A stretch of DNA of 64,000 nt, taken from NCBI GenBank assembly GCA_964016985.1, contig OZ024828.1, positions 12,242,610-12,306,609 on the forward strand. Direction: 5' to 3'. The position numbers were made by a program, and so were the translations under genes. The DNA comes from Anodontia alba (Eukaryota; Mollusca; Bivalvia; Lucinida; Lucinidae). The notes beneath the pieces were generated by a model that was given only the letters and a program-made list of their open reading frames with translations, was not told the DNA's origin and ran no database searches. This document shows, piece after piece, positions 54,717 through 64,000 of the stretch. The first letter of the stretch is position 1; each line of letters begins with the position of its first letter.

Positions 54717-55425
54717 CATGCTTCCGCTCTGTGACTTTGATGCAAAGGACCTCTGACAGTAACAATGTAAATTGGCTTACAAAATGATGGAAAATAAAGT
54801 TTCTGTAAAATGTATAATATTTATTGCAGTGGATCTCTAATGACCTATCATTTTTGTTATGAAAACTTTTTTGTCAATTGAAATTTGTTTGAACCCTAAA
54901 TTTTGTCCATGTTGGCTATTAAAATGCATGGAAAATTGAAAAGGTTTTACTGTACTGTTCCCCACGCCCCGTGCCTCAGCTAATCATTTTGCAGGCATTG
55001 CATATGCATATTTTACACAACATATGTAAGTGGCTACCAGGCAAGTGAGGTGGGGGAAGTGTGTGTGTGTGTGCGGGGGGGGGGGGGGGGGGGGGCGGAG
55101 GGGGGGGATATACCCTAGAGACAAAAACAAACAAACAAACAAACAACAACAACAACAACAACAAAAACTATTTTTTTTTCACTCTAACTGTAGCAGTTGT
55201 AAGCATTGAAAGAAGTACAACTGTTTTAAAATGAACCCTCTGAACTGTTATGTCCTGGCATATTCATTCTAGTAAACATTACAATTTAACCAGTCCATAT
55301 ATATTTGGCCATCTGCATGACTTCTGGTACAGAAATGCAGCCTCAACTCAGTAACATTACGGATTTAAAGCGTGAGTCAGTAATGTTCATTTGAAAGGCA
55401 ACTGTACAACACAAGATACCTGTGC
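54717..55425 (+). repeat. Dispersed direct repeat, copy 2
   Basis: Collinear with 6488-7140 on the same strand. It carries a poly-G tract (55073-55110) and (AAC)n where copy 1 has (GA)n. Confidence 0.75.
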
Positions 55426-55519
55426 ATATATTGTATATGTAGCCAACGAAGTGAAACGTACAGGTAGATGTAAGATACACTATAGGGCTCCGGTTAAGTA
55501 GACAGGTATTGAACGCCAT

Positions 55520-55690
55520 AGCTGTCTGATTATTCCACGGGACTTTATAAGATGCATACATTTCTTTATATGATAGGTACAGTTTATTATATAATGCGGA
55601 CTTATCATTATACAATGCATGTTTTACATTATATGATCCGCCAATGTCATTAGATTATGTATAAACAGCTTTATATGAATTTGATATGCT
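55520..55690 (+). repeat. Left inverted-repeat arm, outer part
   Basis: GCTGTCTGATTATTCCACGG and GATGCATACATTTCTTTATA onward read as the reverse complement of 62360-62534. The arm is built of repeated TTATATAATG-type blocks. Homology stops where the LINE-C fragment begins. Confidence 0.8.
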
Positions 55691-55699
55691 ATGTTCTTT

Positions 55700-56310
55700 A
55701 TATTATGCATGCCACTCTTTGTACTATTATACGCATGCGAAACTTGGACAGTTTACCAACGGCATGCCAAAAGACTGAACCACTTCCATACAAGCTGTCT
55801 TAGAAAACTTCTAAAGATCAAGTGGCAAGACAGGATTCCAGACACAGAAGTCCTGAAAAGGGCAGGGATGCAGAGTATACATACTCTTCTGAAATTGGCA
55901 CAGTTAAGATGGACAGGCCATGTTACCAGAATGCCTGATGAACGTTTGCCAAAGAAAATCCTCTATGGAGAACTTCAAGTAGGAAAATGCTCCCATGGTA
56001 GTCAGAAGAAGCGATACAAGGACACCCTCAAAGCCTCCCTTAAAGACTTCAACATACAAACTGAGTCATGGGAACAGATTGCACAAGCTCGTACAAAGTG
56101 GCGAGGCCTCATAAAAAGGAGAGCTGGTGAATACGAAGCAAAAAGAATCAGCGAAGCCGAGCAGAAACGTGCACAGCGGAAAGCCAGAGCTAAAGAAACA
56201 CCAACAGAGCTTTCTTTCTCAGACCTCTCTTGTTCTATCTGCAACAGACAATTTAGAGCTAAAATTGGTCTCATCAACCATCTCAGAACACACAAATAAT
56301 AACACATCAC
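55700..56310 (+). pseudogene. LINE-C: 3' fragment, C-terminal part of a retrotransposon polyprotein
   Basis: The open frame from about 55722 to TAA at 56297-56299 reads YACETWTVYQRHAKRLNHFH, LLKIKWQDRIPDTEVLKRAG, LRWTGHVTRMPDERLPKKIL and GSQKKRYKDTLKASLKDF. These are the conserved tail of LINE reverse transcriptases, after the polymerase domain. It ends with a C2H2-type finger, CSICN...HLRTHK. Endonuclease and polymerase are absent, so this is a 5'-truncated copy. It interrupts an inverted-repeat arm whose partner at 62.2-62.5 kb lacks it. The frame is intact for about 190 codons, suggesting a younger insertion. Confidence 0.85.
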
Positions 56311-56329
56311 ACAGTTGATTAGGATTGAT

Positions 56330-56490
56330 CATTGTCAGTAATGACAGACGAACAAGCCACTCTTTATATTATGACACAACATTATCATATCGTTTGAGAA
56401 TTTTATTATATTGTGTGTTAATATCTTTACATAATGAGATTTCTTCTTTATATAATGCCATTATTCTATTATATCATTGGTGTAATCAAT
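56330..56490 (+). repeat. Left inverted-repeat arm, inner part
   Basis: TTGAGAATTTTATTATATTG, CTTTACATAATGAG and TTCTTCTTTATATAATG match the complement of 62200-62265. It continues the arm after LINE-C. Confidence 0.75.
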
Positions 56491-56649
56491 GTCCTTTTGA
56501 AATTATTATATGCTAAGTTTTTCTCTTTTTATCACGGGTTTTGTTCTTTTTTTGTCTTTCTTACATTGGGTTTACTATGTGGGAACTGCTTTATTCATGA
56601 TTTTCCTTATATTGTGATGCGGGTAAAATATCCAAGCAGAATTTAAATA

Positions 56650-57346
56650 TCAAGGCCATATTTAATATGGCGGCTCAAATGTAAAAGATCGAACAAATAT
56701 TGAGAAATATTGGAATGAGAGAGCTTATTCCTCAGTTTGAAAAAGAATGCATATCTCCGAATATAGTGAATAAATTATTGTTGTATGAAATGCAGTGTTT
56801 AGGCCATCGAGGTTTTTCAGCATCGCGGAAACGCTGTCATATGAGGAATATCTGTTTGTTACCCGCTCTTCAGCCCTTCTTTGTACCATTTCAATTTGTT
56901 CTATGCTTTTCTTGGTATAAAGGTTCGACATGGTGGAGGAATACCAACTTTAGGGCAAACAAAGGCTTTATAGGCTAATTCTTTTGCTGACTGATTTTTA
57001 GTTTTTATATTTCTTTTTACAAATCCTAAAGTACGATTAGCCTTACTAAGAATTTCCTTGATATGTGTGTTGCAGGTCAGGTCTTTGGAAATACTTACCC
57101 CAAGGTAGCGTGCAGAGTCAATAGACTCCAATATCTCACCATGGTTGGTATACTGGGATTGGATACGCTGTCAAGCTCTGCCGATGTGCAGAACTTGACA
57201 TTTACTTGGATTAAATTCCATGTCCCGGGTTCGTTCCCATTCTTGTAAGGTATTTAGATCATTTTGGAGAATGCGGCTGTCATTTTGATTTCTCAGAGTA
57301 AGGTAAACTGCAGTATCATCAGCAAATAACCTTACCTGATATTTTC
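56650..57346 (-). pseudogene. LINE-A, 3' half (split by LINE-B)
   Basis: Minus-strand remnant of a CR1/Jockey-like reverse transcriptase. The catalytic box RLFADDTAVYL (57311-57335) is intact. Downstream come ERTRDMEFNPSKCQVLHIG, SARYLGVSISKDLTCNTHI, ANRTLGFVKRNIKTKN and KKSIEQIEMVQRRAEERVTN, the usual order after the polymerase core. It is broken by frameshifts. The upstream half lies at 61414-61975. Confidence 0.88.
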
Positions 57347-57359
57347 AGGGAGGTCATTT
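57347..57359 (+). repeat. Target-site duplication of LINE-B, left copy
   Basis: AGGGAGGTCATTT, identical to 61401-61413 at the other end of LINE-B. In LINE-A it encodes (on the minus strand) the conserved NDLP after LYI. Confidence 0.93.
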
Positions 57360-57910
57360 GGTTTAAACATATTTTATTACATAATACAAGTACAATAAAG
57401 TAACAAAGTTGACATACAAACGATATAGGATTAGAACGAAAGCAATAAATACTTATAGAGTTCTTCTCCTCTACGATGTATATTGCGTTGTTGACTTGAA
57501 GGCAGATTGTTTCACAGATCAAGGCAAAATGTTGTGATTGTTATTTCATGTAAGAAGTTAAAATAAATAAGTTGACAAAACACAAACACAAAAAAAGATA
57601 TAAAATAAAAAAAGAGAAATAAAAATAAAGAAAAAAAAAAAAAAAAAAAAAAAAAACAACAACCAAAAAACAAGTAAAAATAAATAGATAGATAAATAAA
57701 TAATTCAATAAGCGTTTGTATAAGAAAACAGTAGTAAGAATCAAACAGTGTATTACAAAGTATATGAAAATGGCATTCTGGGAGAGGAACAACTGAGCTT
57801 GCATCCACAGGCAGACAATGCAGATATTGTTCAGGACAAGTTGTACCTGCAACATGCATTTACCACAGATTTAAAACCGTTTAGTGTCCAATATAAATTT
57901 ATGCACTTTA

Positions 57911-58839
57911 TCAAAAAATGGCTTTGTTTATGTCAACAGAGAGGTTTGGGTTGCCGTATAGCAGCAGATTTAAAGTAGGTGTCTGAATTGTAGATATAGC
58001 ATTCATTAAAGCTTTGCGTTGAGTTTGGTAATGTGAGCAATGGAAAAAATAATGCTGCGAATCCTCGATACTACCACAACTACACAGTGGAGTTTCAGAG
58101 ACATTTTTCAGGAACAGATCCAGATTCAAAGCACTGCAATGAGTACGCAAACGAGTGTGTGAGATCTGGAGACGGCGACTGGCAGTATAATAGTATTTCG
58201 GTGTTTGTTTCTTGTCTTTAGTTAAGTTATATATATTTACAAGAGTTAACAGAATTAGTTTGCTGGAGTTCTAATGGCAGATTATTCTATTCTTTGATGG
58301 CCATTGGCAGAAAAGATTGTTGATACTGAGTGGTACTAGCATTGATTCCTCGTAGATTATTTGAATGCCTTAAATTATAATTAGATACATTACTAATAGA
58401 TTCAGGTACCAAAGAAAATAGATACTGTGGAGTTAAACGTACCTCATTTTATAGAAAATAGTTAGCCTGTTATTTTTGCGTCTCTTTTCGAGAGTTTCCA
58501 ATCGAATTTCAGAATAGAGTGTGTCTAACGAAACTAACTTTGTTGCTCCCGTAGCTATTCTGGCGGCTTTATTTGTATTTTGTCCAGTTCTCGTTTTTCG
58601 TACTGGGTACAGTTATCCCATATGACATCGCCATATTCAAGTAACGGTCTTATAAATACAATATAAATGGTTTCAAGAGATTTTCGGTCGAGTTGAAATT
58701 TAAGTTTTCTCATGATATTTATTCTTGTCCACGCTTTTTCAGATATGTAGTTTATATGTTTGTGCCATGAGCAGTCTTGTGAGAATACTATTCCTAAGTG
58801 TTTGTGAGAGTCGACTTCAGTTATTTGTACATTTTGCAT
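57911..58839 (-). pseudogene. LINE-B C-terminal region
   Basis: EVDSHKHLGIVFSQDCSWHK, RINIMRKLKFQLDRKSLETI and RPLLEYGDVIWDN (58839-58555) follow the polymerase. After a decayed stretch, LCSCGSIEDSQHYFFHC (near 58080) is the conserved Cys/His tail of these LINEs. Multiple stops lie between. Confidence 0.85.
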
Positions 58840-60068
58840 AAATATTGGTGGGGAGATGGGGATGAAGGTTTCTATTTAATTTACGCGAAATTAACATAGA
58901 TTCAGTTTTTGGAGGGTTAAAAGTGACTAGCCACTTAGCAGCCCATTGTGTTATTCTTCCTAAGTCAGCGTTAATACAAGCAGCTGCAGTGACGGGGTCA
59001 TCGACGACAATATAAACACTTGTATTATCTGTAAAAAGTCGAATATTGGAACCTATATCAAGAACAATATCATTGATATACACAAGAAATAACAGGGGTC
59101 CTAAGATCGAACCTTGAGGGACTCCAGCATGTATAAAATTCCAATCTGAGACAGCACCAGGCAGAACAACTCTTTGCTTTCGATTAGTTAAATAACTCTT
59201 AAACCATTCTAGGACTTGTCCTGTGACACCAGCTGCTTCAAGTTTCAAAAGTAGTCCTGCATGCCAAACCCTGTCAAAAGCTTTGCTGATGTCACAGAAG
59301 ACAACCCGTACTTCATTGCCAGAATCTAAGGCCTGACAAAAAGTATTATATAGATATGTAAGTTGGTTGACAGTTGAATCGCCAGGTATAAAGCCGGACT
59401 GGAGCGAAGAGAGCAGGTTATGTTTGTAAATGATTATACAGATGTTTGAAGACAAGACGTTCAAAAAGCTTCTCTTCAGAGTTTAGAAGAGATATTGCTC
59501 GATAATTATTTACAGCAGACAAGTCATCTTTCTTCGAAACAGTGCAAACATGAGCCTCTTTATAGGAAACTGGCACAACACCTTTGTGCAATGAATCATT
59601 GAAGAGTGAACAAAAAGGAGAGGCTAGTTGATGCGAAAGATCCTTTAGAATACGATTACTCAGCCCATTTGTTCCAGAAGCTTTACCTACAGACAATACC
59701 TCGAGTACTAATTCAACCTCATAAGGAGTCAAAATGATACGATCCAATAAAGAATCAACAGTAGCTGGAGTTAAATCAGGAAGAACAGCATTTTGTTCAT
59801 CCAGGAGTGTTTGACTTTGAAAGAAATTGTTTAAAATATTTGCTTTGCCATGCTCGTCTGTCATTATGTTATTATTGACCTCAAGTGGCGGAACATATGT
59901 TTTTGAGTTAGGGGCGATTATCTGTTTTAATGTAGACCACCAGTCTTTTGAAGAAAGGGATTCAGACCGCAATTTGTCTGCTATTTTGTCATTGTAAAAC
60001 TGTTTACATTTGCGTGTCATTTTAACTGTTTGATTTCGTAATTTCTTGAACACTACAGTCTGTTTCAT
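58817..60068 (-). pseudogene. LINE-B reverse transcriptase with FTDN catalytic box
   Basis: The first segment has LVLEVLSVGKASGTNGLSNR, EAHVCTVSKKDDLSAVNNYR and AISLLNSEEKLFERLVF. After a frameshift near 59440 come LLSSLQSGFIPGDSTVNQLT, VVFCDISKAFDRVWHAGLL, GVPQGSILGPLLFLVYIND and FNPPKTESMLI. These are reverse transcriptase motifs in the normal order. The catalytic box, usually FADD, reads LFTDNTSVYI (59017-59043): the second Asp is Asn and the Ala is Thr. Both fit single G-to-A changes on the coding strand. The first palm Asp (DISKAFD) is kept. Confidence 0.9.
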
Positions 60069-61209
60069 TTCCTATTCGTTTTGCTCTATGATATGACCGT
60101 TTGCGTTTGCGAATATATCTTTTTAATTCAGACGTTATCCATGGAGGATCTGAAGGATGGATTGTAATATTTCTGTTTTGAATGTTATCTTTGGCTAGGT
60201 CGATTATTTTCGAAGTTATATTTACAGAGTATGTGTCAATATTATCGTCGTAAAGAGCAGGCCAGTCTACTAAGGATGCTTGCTCACGTAATGATTGATA
60301 ATTTCCTTTTTCATAGTCCCAAATATGACGTTTAAATATTTTACATTTTAGTTTAGCAAACTTGAGAATTCCGTATACTGCGCAATGGTAACGTTTATCC
60401 TGATTCAGAAATGGGTCACCTATACCACTTCATAGCAAACTATTTTTGTTACTGACTATTAATAAATCAATTAAAGACGAAGAATTCTCAATATAATGGG
60501 TGGTTTCTTCGATGGTTTGAAACAAAGAGAACTGGGTGCACAGAGCATTGATCTTTCTGGATGATTGCAAGTTCAACAAATTGTAGTTTAAGTCTCCCAT
60601 GACGATTATTTCACGAATATTGGTATCTACCGCGAGGGCTATAGAGTCTTCAATATTAGAAAAGTAATTGTTATTCGAATTAGGCGGTCGATAAAACAGG
60701 CCAAATAGAATGCTTTTATGGTTATTGGCTATCTCAATCCATATATTCTCTAAACCTCTAATTTCTAAGTCATCCTTCCGTTTATAATGGATACCCTCCT
60801 TGACATAAATAATTACCCCTCCATGAGCATCACCTTCTCTTCTCTACGCACTGGCGCCTGGTATTGCTGAAGCTTCATTATCAATGGAAGGGTTTAGCCA
60901 AGTCTCAGAGAATGCAAGGATGTCAAATTCATGGAGCTCTGCATGAAGTATTTCGAGCTTCGGGAGGATACTTTGGACATTGTAGTGAACAAATGATACA
61001 TTATGATTGAGTGGAAGGGAGTCAAAGACTGTAGTAGACATGCTCGAAGATGAAGTAGACAGACTCGTTACAGATGAAGACGAATTGGATGTGGGTCCTG
61101 GATTTGGATGAATGCCACCTGAACAAAGTAAAAGGTGAGCCACGTTGTGAAGACAATATACATGAATGTTCCTACCACAATAATGAGAACTGCGCATTCG
61201 CCCTCCCAA
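60069..61209 (-). pseudogene. LINE-B N-terminus with 2A-like motif and endonuclease
   Basis: From ATG at 61209, a hydrophobic stretch (CLHNVAHLLLC) leads to SGGIHPNPGP, a 2A-like motif ending in NPGP, then a Ser-rich linker. The APE-type endonuclease follows: VSFVHYNVQSILPKLEILH, LAFSETWLNPSID, then in shifted frame GVIIYVKEGIHYK, GLFYRPPNSNNN, IVMGDLNYNLL and SSSLIDLLI. Known endonuclease motifs SETWL, GDLN and the C-terminal His region are recognisable. Breaks: frame loss at 60844 and a TGA near 60440. The enzyme would nick target DNA to start integration. The ATG choice is the first one before the conserved block. Confidence 0.85.
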
Positions 61210-61400
61210 CTTTGCTTTGTGAGACGTGAATTGTGCATCTAGTCTTCTTTATAAATTGGTTTAATGTTTTTCGGTTTTCGTATGATAGAATAAGCGAGTA
61301 GCAATAGAGAATGTTAGAATAGATATGAAGTAGCAAAATTAAGTGCAAAAGAAATTTAAAGTTGCAAATACAACGATGTTCTGGCATGATAGCAATTTTG

Positions 61401-61413
61401 AGGGAGGTCATTT
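61401..61413 (+). repeat. Target-site duplication of LINE-B, right copy
   Basis: AGGGAGGTCATTT, identical to 57347-57359. Confidence 0.93.
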
Positions 61414-61975
61414 ATGTATAGCAAGAAGAGAAGTTGACCCAATACTGAGCCCTGTGGCACGCCTGATGTGGCGGATACTTCTGAAGAATATTCCCCTTCG
61501 AGCACTACAGCCTGGGTTCGACCCCTAGAAAATAACTGATCCGTCTAAGATCTTTGTTTTCCCTTGACACCATGAGAAGAAAGTTCAAAAAGCAATTTCA
61601 AGTAGTTCATCTTGTTGAAAGTCTTGCTGAAGTCTAGCAAGACAAAATCAATTTGGTGACCATTAGAAATGTTTCTGCCTAGTTACTCAACTAATTCAAT
61701 CATCTGTGTTTCGCAAGAACGTTTCTCACGAAACCCATGTTGTAATCCATCCAATATACCTTTCCTGATCAGATGCCGAGCAACATTTGTGGCGACAATG
61801 TGCTCCATGACCATACACAAAATACAGGTCAAAGATATTGCCCTTTAGTTTTCGGGATCACTTTTTATCGCCTTTTTTGAAGAGATGACTAACCCTTGCT
61901 GTTGTCCAGTCTTTTGGTAGCTGACCTGTTTCCAGTAACATTTCGAAAATAGCTTTCATCACAGAGGTGATTTAT
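61414..61975 (-). pseudogene. LINE-A, 5' half (split by LINE-B)
   Basis: Minus-strand reverse transcriptase remnant: LPKDWTTARVSHLFKKGDKK near 61900, a degraded palm region with several stops, then SVLGQLLFLLYI at 61455-61414, which continues across the duplication into the 3' half at 57346. No endonuclease was seen upstream of about 61975, so the copy was 5'-truncated. Confidence 0.85.
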
Positions 61976-62179
61976 TTTCTTAGTTCTTTTAATACAATAG
62001 ATTTTATTATTCATGTATTGTACTAAACTGTGTAGGAAGGGTCGTAACTAATGCTGGTAGAACTTGTGGAGCAACCTCATTTGATTTTATCCGTATCAGA
62101 ATAAAGAAAAGTATGCATAATAAAGCAATAAGGAAGGTTAGAAAGAATATAAAGAAAAAGCCCCATGAAAAAAAAAATG

Positions 62180-62534
62180 GAACACATCATTTAATGACTC
62201 CGTATTATATAAAGAAGAAGTGTCATTATATAAAGATGTTTACACATCGTATAATAAAATTACTCAAATAATATACATTGTGTAATCATAAAAAGAGCGA
62301 ATGCATTATATAACGAACACAGCACATCATAGAAGGATATTTGCACATTAGGCCGATATTCTGACATTACGCAGAATATAATGTACAACATGCATTATAT
62401 AATGACATTGACGCATCATTATAATGTAAAACATGCATAATATAATTACAAGTCCGCACTATATAATAAACTGCACCTATCATTATAAAGAAATGTATGC
62501 ATCTCATAAAGTCTCGTGGAATAATCAGACAGCT
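62180..62534 (-). repeat. Right inverted-repeat arm, uninterrupted
   Basis: Reverse complement of the left arm parts 55520-55690 and 56330-56490, rich in CATTATATAATG-type blocks. It is continuous here, showing the state of the arm without LINE-C. Between the arms lie LINE-A and LINE-B. Confidence 0.8.
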
Positions 62535-62823
62535 TTTACGTTAGAAATTTGTTGACATTTTGTAAAAGAAAGACAACTTTTGTGATTTGCTATTCCTTTC
62601 CTGCACATCAAGTTCTTTTTGAAAAGACGAAAAGGGGTCTACTTTAAATGAAAAGAGCTGGCACACATATTCTGAAAAAGAGTCTTTTCTAGAAGGAAAG
62701 AAATGGACCATAGGGAGCAAAGTCTTCTTATCTAGCGTTGCCCCTTTTTTCAGAAGGGAGACAAAAACTATTTGACGGACTTGCTTTCACATAAGTGTAT
62801 CAATTCCCTTTAACCTTATTTAT

Positions 62824-63085
62824 GCCTAGTGAAGTCATTGAAGTTGGACTACCTATTTAGTCATGGTAAAGACATCGAAGTTGTCCTGGTGAAGACATCG
62901 AAGTGGGCCTACCTATTTAGTCCTTGTGAAGTCATCGAAGTTGGACTGCATATTTAGTTCCAGTGAAGTCATCGAAATTGGCCTACCTATTTAGTCCTCG
63001 TAAAGTCATCGAAGTTAGACTAATTATTTAGTCCTAGTAAAGTCATCGTATTAGGACTACCTATTTTGTCCTAGTGAAATGACGT
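62824..63085 (+). repeat. 37 bp minisatellite, about 7 units
   Basis: Unit AGTGAAGTCATCGAAGTTGG followed by ACTACCTATTTAGTCCT, with one short variant near 62885. No other copies in the window. Confidence 0.93.
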
Positions 63086-63480
63086 CTGTGAGTATGACGT
63101 CATACCCCCACAATAAAAAATATCGAATAACAGCCATTCTGATGCAAGATAATTTCAGTGAATGGCCAATTTATATTCCTTCGATTGCATATAATGAAAA
63201 TTTGCTGTCTCTAAAAGAAAAAAACTTCTCCGTATGCTTGAAATTAGCGATTTCTTATTTCGTCTCGTGACATAACTGACAAAATGGCGGTCACCATAGA
63301 AAGCTATTGTGTGATGTACAAAAAAGCTATATCTCCTAAACTGCTCAACCGATTTATATAAAATTTGTGGCAAACTGTTTGCCTCCTTAACACCTTTTTA
63401 CTGAAGTGACAGATAAAGTTTGTTGGCACTTCCCTTTAAGCGTTTAACTAACAACCCACAACCAGCAATTATCAAACATA
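63086..63480. other. Stretch with no recognised gene
   Basis: No repeat or coding match seen. Confidence 0.4.
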
Positions 63481-63483
63481 TGT

Positions 63484-63537
63484 GAAGATATCCAGGAATT
63501 GCCAGTCACGAAGTACAGCCGTCCCGAGGCACAAAAA
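63484..63537 (+). repeat. Dispersed repeat family O, copy 4, cut by a MITE
   Basis: GAAGATATCCAGGAATTGCC and GTCCCGAGGCACAAAAA match the family start; MITE A copy 17 begins immediately after. Confidence 0.55.
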
Positions 63538-63814
63538 CATCACGAAGACACGCCTATATAATGTTGACCCCATTAAATCCTACTTTTATATAGTGAAACT
63601 GGGATTTACAGGGGTATACATTATTTTTCTTATTTCTGCTCAAAAACATAGATTGTGGGTATTCGTTCGAACCGCCTCGGTGAGGCGGTTCGAACGAGTA
63701 CCCAGAATCTATGTTTTGAGCAGAACTATGAAAAATATCAGAATTTTTATCTGATATTTTTCAATTTTTTGGGTAAAATTTTCAATATATTTGAATAGGC
63801 GTGTTTTCATAATG
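63538..63814 (-). mobile_element. MITE family A, copy 17, with a compensated palindrome change
   Basis: CATCACGAAGACACGCC to GGCGTGTTTTCATAATG. The palindrome has CGTTCGAA and TTCGAACG where the family has CGTTAGAA and TTCTAACG, so both arms changed together. Confidence 0.92.
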
Positions 63815-63921
63815 AAATCAAACAACAAGACCCCGTGGTCTATACCAGAATGCATAACATGTTTAGTACTTGCCAACAAGCTTCCTGTAGTAAGGTTCTG
63901 CGTTCTGTACATGTTTATCTA

Positions 63922-64000
63922 TAGGCTGTCGCCTTCGATGGTTCGAACGTATCTTGGATCACGAACAGTTCTAGACATTGGTAGTTCGAGCCACTGAGGT
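63922..64000. mobile_element. MITE family C, partial at window edge
   Basis: CTTCGATGGTTCGAACGTAT at the left and TAGTTCGAGCCACTGAGGT at the edge resemble family C ends; the element may continue outside the window. Confidence 0.4.

Larger units (their letters stand above)
57360..61400 (-). mobile_element. LINE-B: 4.04 kb CR1/L2-like non-LTR retrotransposon nested in LINE-A
   Basis: A nearly full-length element on the minus strand, bounded by a perfect 13 bp duplication of LINE-A sequence. From its 5' end it has an N-terminal region with a 2A-like motif, APE-type endonuclease, reverse transcriptase and a C-terminal Cys/His tail, then an AT-rich 3' region with a poly-A tract (57629-57656). Several frameshifts and stops and an altered catalytic box make it inactive. 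The Jockey superfamily is clear; the exact clade (CR1, L2 or near) is not. Confidence 0.9.

Noticed and set aside
54976..55164. Frame with a poly-proline run
   Set aside because: It is the translation of a poly-G/poly-C simple repeat.

Overview
The window reads as nuclear DNA of an invertebrate animal, most likely a bivalve mollusc. It is AT-rich and almost entirely non-coding. It is crowded with palindromic miniature transposons (MITEs), tRNA-derived SINEs, CR1/Jockey-like LINE remains, a mariner element, and tandem-repeat elements of the kind described from bivalves ('pearl'-type). Introns have GT-AG ends. The species is inferred, not proven.

The one well-supported host gene is a secreted DNase I-like nuclease on the minus strand (25944 down to 8519). 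I assembled it from seven exons by splice sites, phase and family motifs. The joined coding sequence is 942 nt (313 residues plus stop), stays in frame across six introns, and keeps every catalytic residue of the DNase I family. Its introns hold most of the MITEs in 8.7-25.6 kb, a mariner, a SINE and several minisatellites.

Layout. 0.2-8.3 kb: a large inverted repeat with ~0.8 kb arms, degenerate GCCTAC-rich repeats, and a ~150 bp tandem array interrupted by a MITE. 8.5-25.9 kb: the DNase gene. 26-31 kb: SINE, MITEs and a G-rich tract upstream of the gene. 31.4-35.5 kb: no recognised feature. 36.2-38.9 kb: two inverted arrays of a 28 bp palindrome. 39.5-41.5 kb: a 2 kb foldback repeat. 42-46 kb: MITEs, a pearl-type end fragment, a tRNA-Asp-like relic and two weak exon candidates. 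46.4-49.7 kb: decayed LINE-D. 53.1-54.5 kb: a pearl-type tandem element. 55.5-62.5 kb: an inverted repeat enclosing LINE-A, itself split by LINE-B with a perfect 13 bp target-site duplication; LINE-C sits inside one arm. 62.8-64 kb: a 37 bp minisatellite and more MITEs.

The most unusual observation is at DNase exon 3. The intron that follows starts with about 24 tandem copies of a 27 bp unit that is the exon/intron boundary itself. The exon reading frame stays open about 105 codons into the array, so decoy splice donors there would give in-frame exon extensions. Second is the abundant ~280 bp MITE family A, whose central palindrome shows paired changes in both arms.
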